Assembly (NCBI GenBank): GCA_001692895.1
Contig: KV748235.1
Coordinates: 434,001-498,000, forward strand
Length of the DNA: 64,000 bases
DNA from: Cenococcum geophilum 1.58
Lineage: Eukaryota > Ascomycota > Dothideomycetes > Gloniales > Gloniaceae
Reading direction: 5' to 3'
Shown: positions 21,413 to 34,496 of the stretch, piece by piece
Layout: each line of letters starts with the position of its first letter
How positions within the stretch are numbered: the first letter of the stretch is position 1
Program-made: the position numbers and the translations under genes
The notes under the pieces: model-generated
What the model was told of the DNA's origin: nothing
The model's input: the letters and a program-made list of their open reading frames with translations, nothing else
Database searches by the model: none

Positions 21413-24400
21413 GTTATAAGCCTAGTCCGTCTACTGCATCATCTTTAATTCTAAAGCCTTTATTCCCATTAATTTTAATCATTATCTTAATTATAGACAA
21501 CCACCCATAATGACTTCTTAATAAGAAATCCCTCCCGTTATTATATTATCCGTTATCCTTATAAGCCAAACAATTGGGACAAATGGATTAAGGTTATTAA
21601 GTTAAAAGCAAATAATAATCATCTCTAGAAGTATGTTAACCTATTAATACCTAAGACCGATCTGCCATAGCTTAAAGAACCTATTCGTGCCTTACCTAAG
21701 GATGCTAATAGCTGGGGGAAGATGAAGCTCGCGGACCTAGATAAGGAGGAGAAGGAAAAGCTCCGTACGCTTAAAGCCAACTATAGGGACAATATAAAGC
21801 TATACAGAAAACAGCTGTTAGCTCTTAATACGTTATATAGCCATATTCTAAGCTCTATTTTACGTACCTACCTTATCTATACGTTTAAATGTACCACTAC
21901 CTATAACGTCTTGGTATCTCTTAAGAAGAGAATTGCTCCGACTAACCACACCTAAAAGCTTTAAATAGCTACTTAATATGCAAGGCTTAAGAAGGCGCCT
22001 TAGAACCAGAACTTTAAGATCTAGTTATAAGAGTAGAAGAAGGTATATATAAAGTGCAAGGAGCAAGCTCTACCTAAGGTAGATAGTAATTATTTAGTAA
22101 AAGACTTCGTATATATAGTTAAATTAATTACACTAAGCTAGTTAGAATATTGGAAGAATAAGCTTAATAAGCGTAAGTAGGAGAAGAAGACGCTTTCTAC
22201 CTTCTTTAAACTAGTCGAAATATACTAAAACCACTATTATACGGACCTTGCCTAGAAGGGCAAAACCCCACAAGGAGGATCCTTTGGAGTTACCTTTAAA
22301 GATAAGTCACTAAATTTAAAGCCTAAATTAAAGCCTTAATTGTTAGCAGATAAGTAGAAGAAGGAAAGGCGACTACCGCTAGAGTACCTATATAGAAAGC
22401 GTCACTACTTTAACAAATACTAGTACATCGTAGAGTCGATTCCTTGCCCATTATAGTTTAAACCAAGTAATAAAATTTAAAAGAAGGTGGATAAGAAGAT
22501 TGCTAATACAACGCCCGAAATCAAGGCTTGTATTAAGTAAATCAAAAAGGACGATCGAGCTAACAAAAAGCCAAAGGAAGGCAGCAATTAGAGCTTATAA
22601 GGGCCTACTAGAAACTTTGCAGTTTATTATATAGGATCTAACAACACAGCTTCCAATTACGAGCTTCGCGATAGTGTGATTCTTAACTTAGGAACCAGCC
22701 TACACGTCTTTAACGATCGAGCCAGATTTATTAGCGACATCGAGCCTATGTTAGATCGGCTCTACGTAGGATCGAATATAGAAGAGATCGTAGGCTATAG
22801 CATAGCTACAGTCACAATTAACCGACTAATAGGTAAGACACAGATGCAGCTCTTACGAGCAGCCTACGTACTAAGCTTTTATACTAACCTGGTATACCTT
22901 TAAAAGCTTAATAATAAGGGAGTCTATTAAAACAATAAAGAGAACACTATCTTCTCTGGTGATAATGAGACGTACTTCCGCTATAGCTACTACTATAGTT
23001 AGAACACTATTAAATATAATAAGCTAAAAAGTAACTTACCTAAGGCTTTATTTGCGACTTAATTAAAGCTAATAAAGTATTTATTAAAGCCTCTGCTAAA
23101 TTAGGTAGAAGGCTATATATAGTACTAGCAAATAGGCTATATAGGAAAAGACGCGATTAAGCAACTACCTTAGTTAGTAATGGGCGCGATTATAAAAGGC
23201 CTAATAATAGTAGAATGTAAATTATATGGAGTAAGTAAAGCTTATAAGGTGGTATCTAGAAGACCTCTAACTTAGTTACTGGTTCCTTTCTATAAAATCC
23301 ACCTTAATTTAATACCCGGAATAGTTATATTTAATAGCAATAAGTACGCGGTATACTTTCTTAATAACGCGACGCGAATAAATAAGGTAGAGATAATGGC
23401 TAAAAAGTTATCCCTTACCCAAATTGTTATTAAATATTGTAATATTATTAAACGATAATATAGCTTTAAGGTAGCCATTATCCATATAAATAGAGAGACG
23501 TTTTTTATAGGCGAATTTAAGGAATAGGCAGCTAAATAAAAAATTAGTATTAAAAGATTAGTACCTAATACTTAATTATAGAACGGTCTAGCGAAATAAT
23601 CTAGGGGGGTAATTATATAAAAGGCTCGGTGTATAAGAATTAAGGCTTATTTACTAGAGGAGCTATATCCTAAAGTTTATAAAGTAACTACCTATCTACT
23701 TAATTAAACGCCTAGTAGAAGACTTAGGTGGTAGACGCCTTTTAAAAGAATTTAGTTAGCTATAGGTATATTACTACTAAAACTAAATATAGGCCACCTA
23801 TAAGTCTACGGCTATAGGGCCTACCCTCTTAAGTATAATATTTTACGCCTAAATAAGCTCGCGCTAAGGGCCTATATAGGATATCTAGTAGGATATAATT
23901 TAACAAATATATTTTAAATCTACATTCCTAGTTAAAAGAAGGTTATAAGAACTAAAGACGTGAAGTTTAATAAGCGGTTACTTTATAATAACTTACAGCT
24001 AAATCTAGCGAATATACTTTAAGTCAGAACTAACTAAATATTAGAAATTATTAATATTTATTAAATATAGGATCTCTAAGATAAATTAGAATTATCGTCT
24101 AATAAAAGCGATAAGATTTAAGACGAGATTTGAGTTAATATTAAAGGGAGATAATAGGTGGAATCTGGTGGAAATAAGGAAGAGCCTAATATTAAGAGTA
24201 GTAAGTAATAAGATTTAAGCTCTAAAGACGACTTAGCTCTAAAGCTTTCTACCCTAGATAAGATACCAGAACCTAACTTACTAGAGCCTCTACTACCGTC
24301 CTTAAACACCTTAGTAAAGAAGCCGCACTATATCCTAGTTCTGACTAATAAAGCTAAGCTAAAGAAGAAGATTAATGGCAATGTAGGGGAGCAAAATGTG

Positions 24401-25828
24401 GTTAAAGGAAAGAGACTTAAAGGATAATTAAAGATCTACGTAGGCTTTCTTGCTAATATTACTAACTAAAGCCTTCCAGCTTAAAGATTAGCCTTTAATA
24501 TAGGGCTTACATTTTACAAAAAGCTATGCTATAATTAGCTCCTACCGCCGCCTAGGAATTAGAAGGAGCTTTAAAGATATTAATATAAGGAAGAGTTCGC
24601 GGCTGCTGCTTGGAAGGAGTATATAGACCTTTAAAATTAAGGAATGTTTTAAGTTATTAATAAGACAATCTATATTAAAACCGTACCTATTATCTGGGTA
24701 TTTATATATAAGACTAATATTAACGGATATCTAATGAAATTTAAAGCTCGTCTTTACGTATAAGGTAATCTATAAGAGTTAGTTTATAAGGACACCTATA
24801 CCGCAACTTTAGCAGTAAGATCGTTTAGAGCCTTAATAGCTATTATCGTAATATTTAACCTGGACTGCTAGTAAGGTAACGCTATTAATATATTTATAAA
24901 TAGCGTAATTAATAAGGTTATATACGTTAAGTATCTAGATAGATTTCTAGTTAAGGGTAAGTACCTACTTCTTTAAAGAGCGCTTTATGGATTAAGGCGA
25001 TTACCTTTATTATAGCACGGTGACTTAACAATAACGCTAAAAAAGGAAGGCTTAAAGCTAGTGGCGGAGGAACCTTGCCTATATTATAACGATTAGCTAA
25101 TAGTCTTCTTCTACGTTAATAATATTACAGCTATATTTAGGAAGAAAGATCTACTTAAGCTCTAAACCTTTAAGGAGCACCTTATAAGAAAGTACGAGAT
25201 AAAGGACCTAGGTAACCTTACCTAGTTCTTAAATTTTTAAATTATCCGTAATAGAAAGAATAGAAAGCTCTAGCTTAGCTAGGATTCCTATATTAATAAA
25301 ATTGCGATAAGCTTTAAAGTTAAAGATTATTATAAGATATATATACTAATAGGTATTAAGGAACTTAAGCCTAATCTAAAGTAAGCCTCTAAGTAGGATA
25401 CCTACGCCTATTAGAGGAAAGTCGGATCTATACTCTATACAGCTAATATTACTCGTTTAGATATAGCGAGAATAGTAAGCAAGCTATTAGAATTCTTATA
25501 AAATCCGTTACTAATTTACGACGTAGCTGCTATAAGGGCAATTGCCTACCTTAATTAAACTAAGACTCTTATAATTAAGTACTTAAAGGAGAATGTAATA
25601 AACTAGATCTTTATAAGGGCTAGTAATATATTATTTAGCGATAACCTAGTAAGCAGAAAGAGCATAGAAGGTTATCTATTTACCTTATTTAGAGGGCCAA
25701 TTAACTGGCAATCTATGAAGTAGAAGTTAGTAATAAAATTAAGCACAGAAGTAGAGCTTTTAGCCCTATCGCATGCAGCTACCGAGTTAATTTAATAGCA
25801 GCGATTCTTTAAAGAAATCGGATTTGAC
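21413..25828 (+). pseudogene. Copia 2 gag-pol remnant
   Basis: Gag is partly readable at 21722-21955 (DKEEKEKLRTLKANYRDNIK). The protease/pre-integrase stretch is at 22676-22903, containing NLGTSLHVFNDRARF. Integrase follows at about 23100-23900 and reverse transcriptase at about 24580-25280. RNase H is interrupted after RFFKEIGFDP near 25829. Stop codons replace Gln and Trp codons throughout. Confidence 0.82.
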
Positions 25829-25833
25829 CCTAA

Positions 25834-26259
25834 TGTAACGGAACCTTATAGCAGGAACTACAATGGGTTCTGTTAATAGGCTAGGTATATAGGAAATACA
25901 AAGATAGTAGTTAACAACGTAATAATAACTGGTGGAGTGGTTGCCTAATAGATTAACTCTAATTATATTCTGAGAATTACTATAAGGAAGGAACTATCTA
26001 GGTAGGGACTAAGGGTCCTTAAATACACAACCGTACTCCTAAGAAAGTCGTTACTCTGTCTGCTCTATTTGCTCTATTTACTCTATTATAGATCTCGTAG
26101 ATTATATAGATTACACAGATCACATTACGTGACTCTACTTACTATTCCTCGTCATATAGTTCTACGGGTTCTATCTTAGACTGTGCCTATATTAACCAAC
26201 TAGCTTCTTCTAACTCTTCTCTAAGTAGTTATAATATTGTACTTAAAGCGTCTGTAACA
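25834..26259 (-). repeat. 3' LTR of the Gypsy element
   Basis: 426 bp, beginning TGTAACGGAACC and ending GCGTCTGTAACA on the plus strand. Bases 26050-26140 hold short repeats such as CTGCTCTATTTGCTCTATTTACTCTATT. Confidence 0.92.
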
Positions 26260-29200
26260 CTATCTCCCTCCTTTTTATCTTTGTCCTTAAAGATACCTAA
26301 TATCTCTAAGTCGTTTACTAGAGGTATAATATCCATCTAATTAATTTGGTTAATATTATTACTTATAATGCCTAAAGTTTCTTCCTTTTCCTTAACTCTT
26401 TATTGTACGCGTATAGTTTCTTTTATACTATCGCTTAGTGAGGTAATACTATCTCCATATTCTTATTATGCAAGAGAGGGGTTAGTTTACGTTGCGTTAG
26501 CGAGTCCTTTGTCTTAGCAACCCTTTTTTTATTTAAAGTGCACTAAAGCAAACGTTTAATCGTCTTGCGATATTTGCTTAATTCCTAACGCTAAGTATAT
26601 GCGTCCTATAGTTCTTAATAGTCTCTAAGTTCCCTAAGTAATTTATTATAGGGTCTTATATTTAATCTGCTACTGTAAAGCTTAATAATAAACTGTCCGT
26701 TACTTTAGCGGAACTTTATCATTTATGTAACACTAAGAAGGAGGCTACTAATGCTTAATAGCGGGCTCTTAACTCCCGTCTTGCTGCCTCTACTTAACTA
26801 ATTTATCTTAAGAAAGTATATAAGAAGGTCTATTTTAAGGAGTGGAAGCTTATAAAATAAGGTCTATAGGAACTTAGTAATAAGAGAACTAACTCTCCTC
26901 CTATGGTAAGGGGAACAACTTTAAGTAGTTTAGCAGTCGCTCTTCCTAGGTCCCCCTTAGGTAACTTATTCTTTAACAATCCTTCTTTATTAATATTACC
27001 TAACCTATTTTCTTCTAATACTCCTATACCTTTCCTATAGCATTTTTTTAATTCTTTAGTGGCTCTTAGGTAGTTTTAGTGTAGCCTATCCACTTAACCT
27101 TATACTATATTTTATTGTCAATATCCTTATAACTAATAATCCTTAAAACTTGCCATTTATCTTCTTTCTATCCTCTATATATGTCTGCTTTATAAACCGG
27201 TGGCTTAATATTTCCATATACTAGCTTTAGTATTATAATATACTATATAGGGTAGATCTTTATCCTAGCTAGTAGGTTTAACTTAAATATAACCGGTAAA
27301 ATCCTTTATGTAATTTTAAAAGGTCCTAGTCTAACATAGTCTAACATCTTACTTAGTTATTAACTCTTAAAATTTTTATATAGTAGCCATACTTTATCTC
27401 CCTCCTTAAGATCTAGTCCCTTAGATCTCTTAGCATTGTAGTACTTTTTTATTCTTTACTATACTGCCTTAGCTGTTTCCGTAAGGTTTGCATAAAGATT
27501 TATTAAAGTCTCCATTCTTTACTTAGCTTTACTACTTATTTTCTTTACTTAATGTAGCGATAATAATATTCTTAGCTTATATCCGTAATTCGCCTTAAAT
27601 AGTAACGTACCTATTCCTTTTTATAGTATTATATTATATGCAAACTATATAACTAGTAATAGCGATACCCAATTATTCTATATATAATTAATATAATACC
27701 TTAGATACTGCTTTAATGTCTAGTTTAATCTTTCTGTTTAACTATCTATCTGCGGATAATATACGGTAGAAGTTACTGCTTAAACTCCTTATTCCGCCAA
27801 GAATACCTCCTAAAATACTACTATAAATTTTAAATCTCTATCTAATATAATTTTGCTTAGTGCTCTATATCTTATAAACACTTCTTTAATATAGATTCTA
27901 GTGACGTCTTCCGCTAAGATTTCTTCCGTATAGGCTATAAAGTATCCCCACTTCGTAAGCTTATCTACTATTACTAAGATCGCGTTATAATCTTATCTGG
28001 TAATAGGATCTCTTAACTTTAGTAACTTAACGATAAAGTCCTATAATATAACCTCCCATAGTCTCTCTAGTGTTTTAATAGGTTGTAGCCCTCTATACAG
28101 CTTATGCCTCGTTAATTTATTTCTTTAGTAATCTAAATACTCTTTAGTAACTCTTCTAGCTATCCTCTAGATTCTATTAATAATATACTCCTCCTAGAGT
28201 CTTAACACTAAGCCTATGGCTCTATTATGCCCTTAAGTTAGTCCCTTATAGAAATCCTCTATAAACTACTTTACTATACTTCTTAGGATATACTTTACTT
28301 CTTAATTTTTGTATATATCCGACTATAGATCTTCTAGCTATGCTTCTAGAATTCTTTATACCTAAAAGCTTTCTAGTATCTTATAAACTTTCCCTAGCTT
28401 ATCTTCTTAAGTTACTATAATCTTTGGATAATTATACCTGATTAATCCGTCTATATCTTTTCGTAGTAAAGCCCCTAATGGCTTTTTATTATTCTATAGT
28501 TTAGTCTTTCTACTTAGAGTATCTACTCGTGCATTTTCCGTACCCTTAGTATACTAAATCTTAAAATAGTATTCTATAAGCATCTCTACCTATTTAACCT
28601 ATCTTTAGTTAAGCTCCTTTATCGTTAAGAATCCTATTAGGTTCTTATAATCCGTTTTAACTATAAATGGTTTTTCTATACCTTACAAAAATGCTCTCTA
28701 TTTCTTTAGTGCTGTAACTATACCTAACAACTCCTTATTATAGATGTTATAGTTTAACTCTAGTAGTGTTATCTTCCGACTATAATATGCCACTAGATAC
28801 TATCCGTCTAGATGCTTTTATATAAAATATACTCCTAGTGCAAAGTCTAATATATCTATTTCCATAACCGTCTCTAATCCTAGTTAATAGATCTTAAAAA
28901 CTGGCTCCTAGGTAAACAACTCTTTAACTTTTTTAAAGAGTTCTCGCTGTTCCTCTCCCTATACCTATAGTTCTTCTTTCTTTATTAATCGCGTAAATAG
29001 TTTAATATCCTTTAACTATTGCGCTATAAACCTTCTGCAGTAATTACAAAACCCTAAAAACAATCTCAACTGCGTAATATTCTCTAGTTCTTGCCAATTT
29101 ACTATAGCCTTAATCTTCTTTAGATCTATACTAAGTTAGCCTAGTTTAATAATAAATCTAACGAAATCGGTCTTCCTAGTAAAGAACTCGTATTTTTCAA

Positions 29201-32200
29201 TTACTACTAGCATCTGTTCTTCCTATAGTCTCTTTAAAACCCATTTAATATATTCTCTATACTCTTCCTCGTTTATTAAGTAGATAATAATATCGTCAAA
29301 GTATACTATAATAAATTTATCTAAATATTCTCCTAATATATTATTAATACGCTTCTAAAACGTTGCTAATGCGTTTATAAGCCCGAATTATATAACTAAT
29401 AGTTTATACAGTCCTTCCTTTAACCTAAAGGCTGCCTTTTATTTATCGCCTTCCTTAATCCTAATCTAATGGTATACCCATCTCAGATCTATCTTCGTAA
29501 AGATTTATGTATTACCGATCCTATCTTAGATTTCGTTAATTAAGGGTAAAGGATACCTATCCTTCCTAGTAATGCTGTTTAACTGTCTATAGTTAATATA
29601 CAGCCTTAGTTTACTATTCTTTTTTAATATAAATAGTACTGGATATCCTGCTAATAACTGCGATAGTCTAATATATCCTTTTTATAAGTTTTCTTGGATA
29701 AACTCTTTAATACTCTACCTTCTTCTTCGGTAAGCTTATAGATTAGAAAGAACCTTAAACTTATTCTTAGTTCCAATTCTATCTTATAGTCCTATACTGT
29801 ATACTTTAATAGCTTTTCGCTTTTAGGTGACCATAGTTTCTTACTATACTTATAGTATCTTTTTAGTATATAGCTTAGCCCTTTTTCCATTTCTTTGTAA
29901 GTCGCTCCTACTTAGTACTATACTAACTTGGCTTATTGTCGCATCTTACGGCGTTAAGTATCCCTAATATTGACCTAACCTATAACCCAATTGATCTTTA
30001 GATTATATTCCTATAACTAAGGCATTCCTAATACTGCCTTATTATTTCCTAATGGTAATATATTAAAAGACATCTTAACTTATCTTCCTTTAATGGTTAA
30101 CGGAATAGGTCCTATTTTAAGATTAATAATGCCTCCTCTATAGGCTATCGGATCTCCTAAAATTGTTACTAATAAATAAAAACGTTCCTTTTGTCTGTGT
30201 AGTAACCCCATTTTTTTAACTACTACTAGCGAGATATGGTTCCTTATTGCTCCACTATCTATTAATACCTTAAACTATTAATCTTGCTACTTAACTCGTA
30301 AATTTAGGTGTTGTTTTTAAATTCCTTTAAGGGTTTAAGGCTCTACTACTAGCTCCCTTTAGTCCTATAGGCCTCTACTTTTCTTAACTATTAGCTACTT
30401 AATCCTGTTTATACTTAGTCTAACTTAGGCCAATACTTAGTTCGTTTTTTATCTTTAATGTACTATAAACAGGTATTCTCTGGATATTCCCACTATTATT
30501 ATCCGTCTAGGTATTCTTCCGTAAGGAATCTTCCTGGTTAAAGTATTAAGTCCCCTTATTCTTAAACTTCTACTAGGTGCCAACCATGCATATACTTAGC
30601 ATTTTAATACTTTGCCTTATCTATCATCCAATATATTCTTATTAAATACTTCCGATTTTTATCCTTTAGTGCTCTATATATATTATACGCATTATCCACG
30701 CATGCTATCCATAATAGTGTGTAATATACTTGGTATCTTAGGTTAACTTTTAGCTCGTCTTTATTTTTAAGTTTAAACCTTTCTTATATTAATCTGAGCG
30801 TTGTAACTTCGTTTATAGGTACTAAGATTTGCCTTTTACTTCTCTAGTCCTCTAATTACTCCTCTAGATCCTTTAACGTTATAATTAAGGCTCCCTTAAT
30901 GTAAGTTATAGCCTTCTTTATAATTGGGTGGTCTTAAACAACTTTTTTGTCCAACTATATATAGAAATCCTCCCACTTATTATTATATTGTTGCCTATAC
31001 TACTTTTAGTACAGCTACTTAAGTGTATACGGCTCGTCCGTAAGGAAATATCTTTTTATTACTACGTTATAACAACCTTTAGTATATCGTTCCTTAAACC
31101 TAGTAGAAATCCCTAAATCCTCTTCTTATTCCAATTTAGTAAGCTACTTAGCTCTTAGTATACCTACCTTAGGCCTATTAGTAATTCTTTATACTAGCGC
31201 TCTATCCTTTATATATCCTAATATACTAGATCTCTTTTCTAGTTTCTGTTCTTGCCATAAGGTAATTCTTACTCTAAATTCCTCTATAGTTTCCTTTATA
31301 TTACGTCTTACGAGTAAATCCTTAAAGTCTTTATGCTTCCTAATCTTAGTATTAACTTTTCGATCTTTAGGCTAAACACTATATTCCCCTAGTAAGTCTT
31401 CTAGGTTTATATATCTGTCTCCTAGTCTAATTACTATTTGCGTTATAGATTCTCTAATCTATAAAGAAGCTCTTTACCTCTTACTTATAGGTGTCCTAAT
31501 TTATACTCCGAATTCTTATCCCCTTAAATTACTTAATCCTAAGCTTGCTTCTAACTTAAGCTTAGCTCCAGCCTTAGTCTAACTAGGCATTACTAGTGTC
31601 CTTATCTTATCTTAAGAATCCTAGATCTTACTCATCTCGTTTTAAGAGTCTTATGCCGTTAGGAATTCTTGTCCTAAGCTTATTTGTATATCTTTAAACT
31701 AAGCTACTACTCTACTTTATTGGTTTTTGTCCGTTATAGGTCTTTAAGCTTACCTTATCTCGTCTTAAGAATCTTAGTCGTCTCTTATCTTACTATAAAA
31801 ATCTTAAGCCTTTAGCCTTTTGCCTTTATTAAGTGGTAAGCTAGCACTAGCAGTTATCTGCTTACTTAATTGTCTCTAAATATTACTCCTTCTGTCTTGT
31901 AAAGCGATGGATGCCGTATCCAATAGTATTATAATACCCGTTACTAAACCTTACTCTATAGCGGTCTTAGTCTCTACTTCTATTACGTTATTAAGGTTTA
32001 GATACCCCTAGTTAGTTCCTTTACTATCCTTATCACTATTAATTAATAAATACTCTAACTCTATTGTTATTGTTACTAATCATTATCCGTACGTTATTAT
32101 AATATCTTAATCTAGCTCGTAGAGTTAATCTTATTCTTTATCTAACTCTTTAGTTCCTCTAAGTCCTTTTAACTCTAGCTCTTATAGCCAATAGCTTATA

Positions 32201-33459
32201 CCATACTTAGCGTCTTTATAAATTTAGCATGCGTTATTATAACAAAACGCGAAACTTCTAATTAAACATTCTTTTATTCCTTGCAGTATACTATTATCCC
32301 TCTATACATATATATCATATACTATTAGTCTAGTTCCCTTTATTATATAATAACTCTAACCATCTTTATAATCCCTCGCGAAATAACCCTATTTTCCGTA
32401 ATTTATATAAGCTCCATCTCTAAACCATTAACTTTATTATAGAGTCCGCCTAAACATCTTCTACTATTAAGATCCCTAGTTTAGCCTCTACTCCTTAGTC
32501 CTATAATTACTAAATCCTTAACCTCTAGGTTTCTATAGTTTCTTACTCCCTCTCTTATAGGCTTCTTTGGTACTACTTAGGTCTATTAGCTCTGCGCTAT
32601 ACTATAGTTTCTAACTTAGCTTTAGTTATTGCGCGCTTTGCGCCTTATATAACTATAGAACTCTATCCTAGCCTCTCTTAGCCTGTTCCCTTTAAAAGAT
32701 CCTATTATTAATCTTAATCGCTTAATCTATTAATTCCCTTAGGGTGTCCGCATCTTCTATTAGAATAATTACATCCTAAACTTTAGCCTTAAGTCCCTGT
32801 TTATACTATACTATAAGCGCCTTATTATTCTATTCGACTTATATCACAAATATTTAAAACTGTGTCGTATACTTAATTACTAAAGTTCACTATATTAGGT
32901 CCTAAAGCTTTCTTTTTACTATAGTCATTACTTCCAGGTCCCCAAATATCTATATTAATTATTCCGCGAATTCTACCTAGCTAAAAAATATATATTATAC
33001 CTCTTAATTAGCAGTAGTTATTCCATTAGCCTATATTTCTATTAAGTAGGGTTTAAACTATTTAAGTGCCTAACCCGTTAGGAATAGTCCTACATAGGCT
33101 ATCTAGTCCATTATTATAGCTAACTTAGCCCCTTTTTATATAACTTTAAAATACATCTACGTTAGAAATCCTTTAAGCTTTAATCTCTCTTCTAAAAATC
33201 GTTTAATTAATAGTAACTTAACCTTTGCTACTCTAATTCTATTAAGTCTGTTTTTAAGTACCGTGTTATTTTCTATTAATTAATCCACTATTTCTTATAA
33301 TTGTCCTACCGTTATAGGTTATTACGAGTTAGTGTCCGCTATACTAGTGTTACCCCCTAACCTTAAAGTAGTTGCCGCCGTTAATAGCGTTATAGTAGCT
33401 GCTTTTAGTGGCATATTATTTAACTTTCTATATTTAATACCGTAACTAGGTAGTAATTA
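26260..33459 (-). pseudogene. Gypsy gag-pol remnant with integrase chromodomain
   Basis: Minus-strand remnants. Reverse transcriptase begins near 29750 ([39 protein letters not shown]) and includes IIVYFDDIIIYL near 29290-29320 (YxDD motif). RNase H follows at about 28900-28600 and integrase at about 28300-27400. Near 27050-27160 the strand reads KWQVLRIISYKDIDNK and YKVKWIGYTKTT, a chromodomain of the type carried by fungal chromoviruses. Gln codons have become TAA/TAG throughout. The gag part (about 30500-33400) is not resolved. The gag-pol order matches Ty3/Gypsy. Confidence 0.8.
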
Positions 33460-33885
33460 TATAACAAAACCTTATAGTAGGAACTATAATGGGTTCTATT
33501 AATGGGCTAGGTGTATAGGAAATATAAAGATAGTAGTTAATAACGTAATAATAACTAGTGGAGTAGTTGCCTAACAGATTAACTCTAATTATATTCTAAG
33601 AATCACTATAAGGAAGGAACTATCTAGGTAGGGACTAAGAGTCCTTAAATACACAACCGTACTCCTAAGAAAGTCGTTACTCTATCTACTCTATCTGCTC
33701 TATTCGCTCTATTACAGATCTCGCAGATTACACAGATTACACAGATTACATCACATAACTCTACTTACCATTCCTCATTACATAGTTCCACGGGTTCCAT
33801 CCTGGACCGTACCTATATCAACCAACTAGCTTCTTCCGACTCTTCTCTAAGTAGTCGTAACATCGTACTTAAAGCGTCCGTAACA
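33460..33885 (-). repeat. 5' LTR of the Gypsy element
   Basis: 426 bp with TATAACAAAACC in place of TGTAACGGAACC at its left edge (G-to-A changes). Its right half keeps more C than the other copy, so the two LTRs carry different mutation tracts. Confidence 0.92.
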
Positions 33886-34061
33886 CCTAATAAGAAGTAA
33901 ATAATATATTGCGACAACTTGTAGACAATTTAACTACTTACTAAAAGCGACGTAGAGCTTAATACTAAGCTTTAATATATTAATATCTATCACTACTAGC
34001 TCCGCTAGGAAGTTTATAAAGAAAGCATTAATATTAAATGGGTACTTACTGTGGATATAAC
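33886..34061 (+). pseudogene. Copia 2 RNase H piece between two insertions
   Basis: A 176-bp piece of the Copia 2 RNase H region, aligned with Copia 1 10525-10680 (YYHWLRQEV, INWTPT equivalents read as LRQEVYKESINIKWVLTVDI). It is bounded by the CCTAA duplication of the Gypsy element and the ATAAC duplication of Copia 4. Confidence 0.8.
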
Positions 34062-34240
34062 TATTGGGAATGAGGCAAGCGGTCGTTACGTGTCGTTACA
34101 TATCGCCGCGGCACTAGCGTAGTAAGGAACCTTAAGTTTTTTACCTACCCCCTAATTCTTAACAACAAGCTTTATTAACCAACATCACTATAACCCTACT
34201 TAAGTAGTTGTTATTAGTAAGTTACTCTATATAACTAATA
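34062..34240 (+). repeat. 5' LTR of Copia 4
   Basis: RIP-altered 179-bp copy: TATTGGGAAT for TGTCGGGAAT, CGTAGTAAGG for CGTGGTGAGG, ACTAATA for ACCAACA at its end. Confidence 0.92.
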
Positions 34241-34496
34241 CTAATTAGTAGTTAAATATATAGTTAACTATAGAGCAGCTAGGTTATTAATAGAAGAGAT
34301 AGTCTCGTATAGGGGTGCTATATGCGCTTATATAGAATGGATCCCGGTAATACTATACTACCTTAGACTTGCGGAAAATTAGTAATAAAAGTGTTACTAA
34401 GTACTAGGAGATACTAAGTTGCGTCTATTATATAAAACAATTATGTTTATAAAGATTTGGTTAAGTACTTTAGGTTAAAAGTGTTACTAAACCTAA

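Larger units (their letters stand above)
25834..33885 (-). mobile_element. Gypsy (chromovirus-type) LTR retrotransposon
   Basis: Two 426-bp LTRs (25834-26259 and 33460-33885), TGTAACGG...GTAACA on the plus strand, are flanked by CCTAA (25829-25833, 33886-33890). The coding direction is minus. The full length is about 8.05 kb. Intact LTR lengths and a perfect target duplication show a single complete insertion into the Copia 2 RNase H region. Confidence 0.92.
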
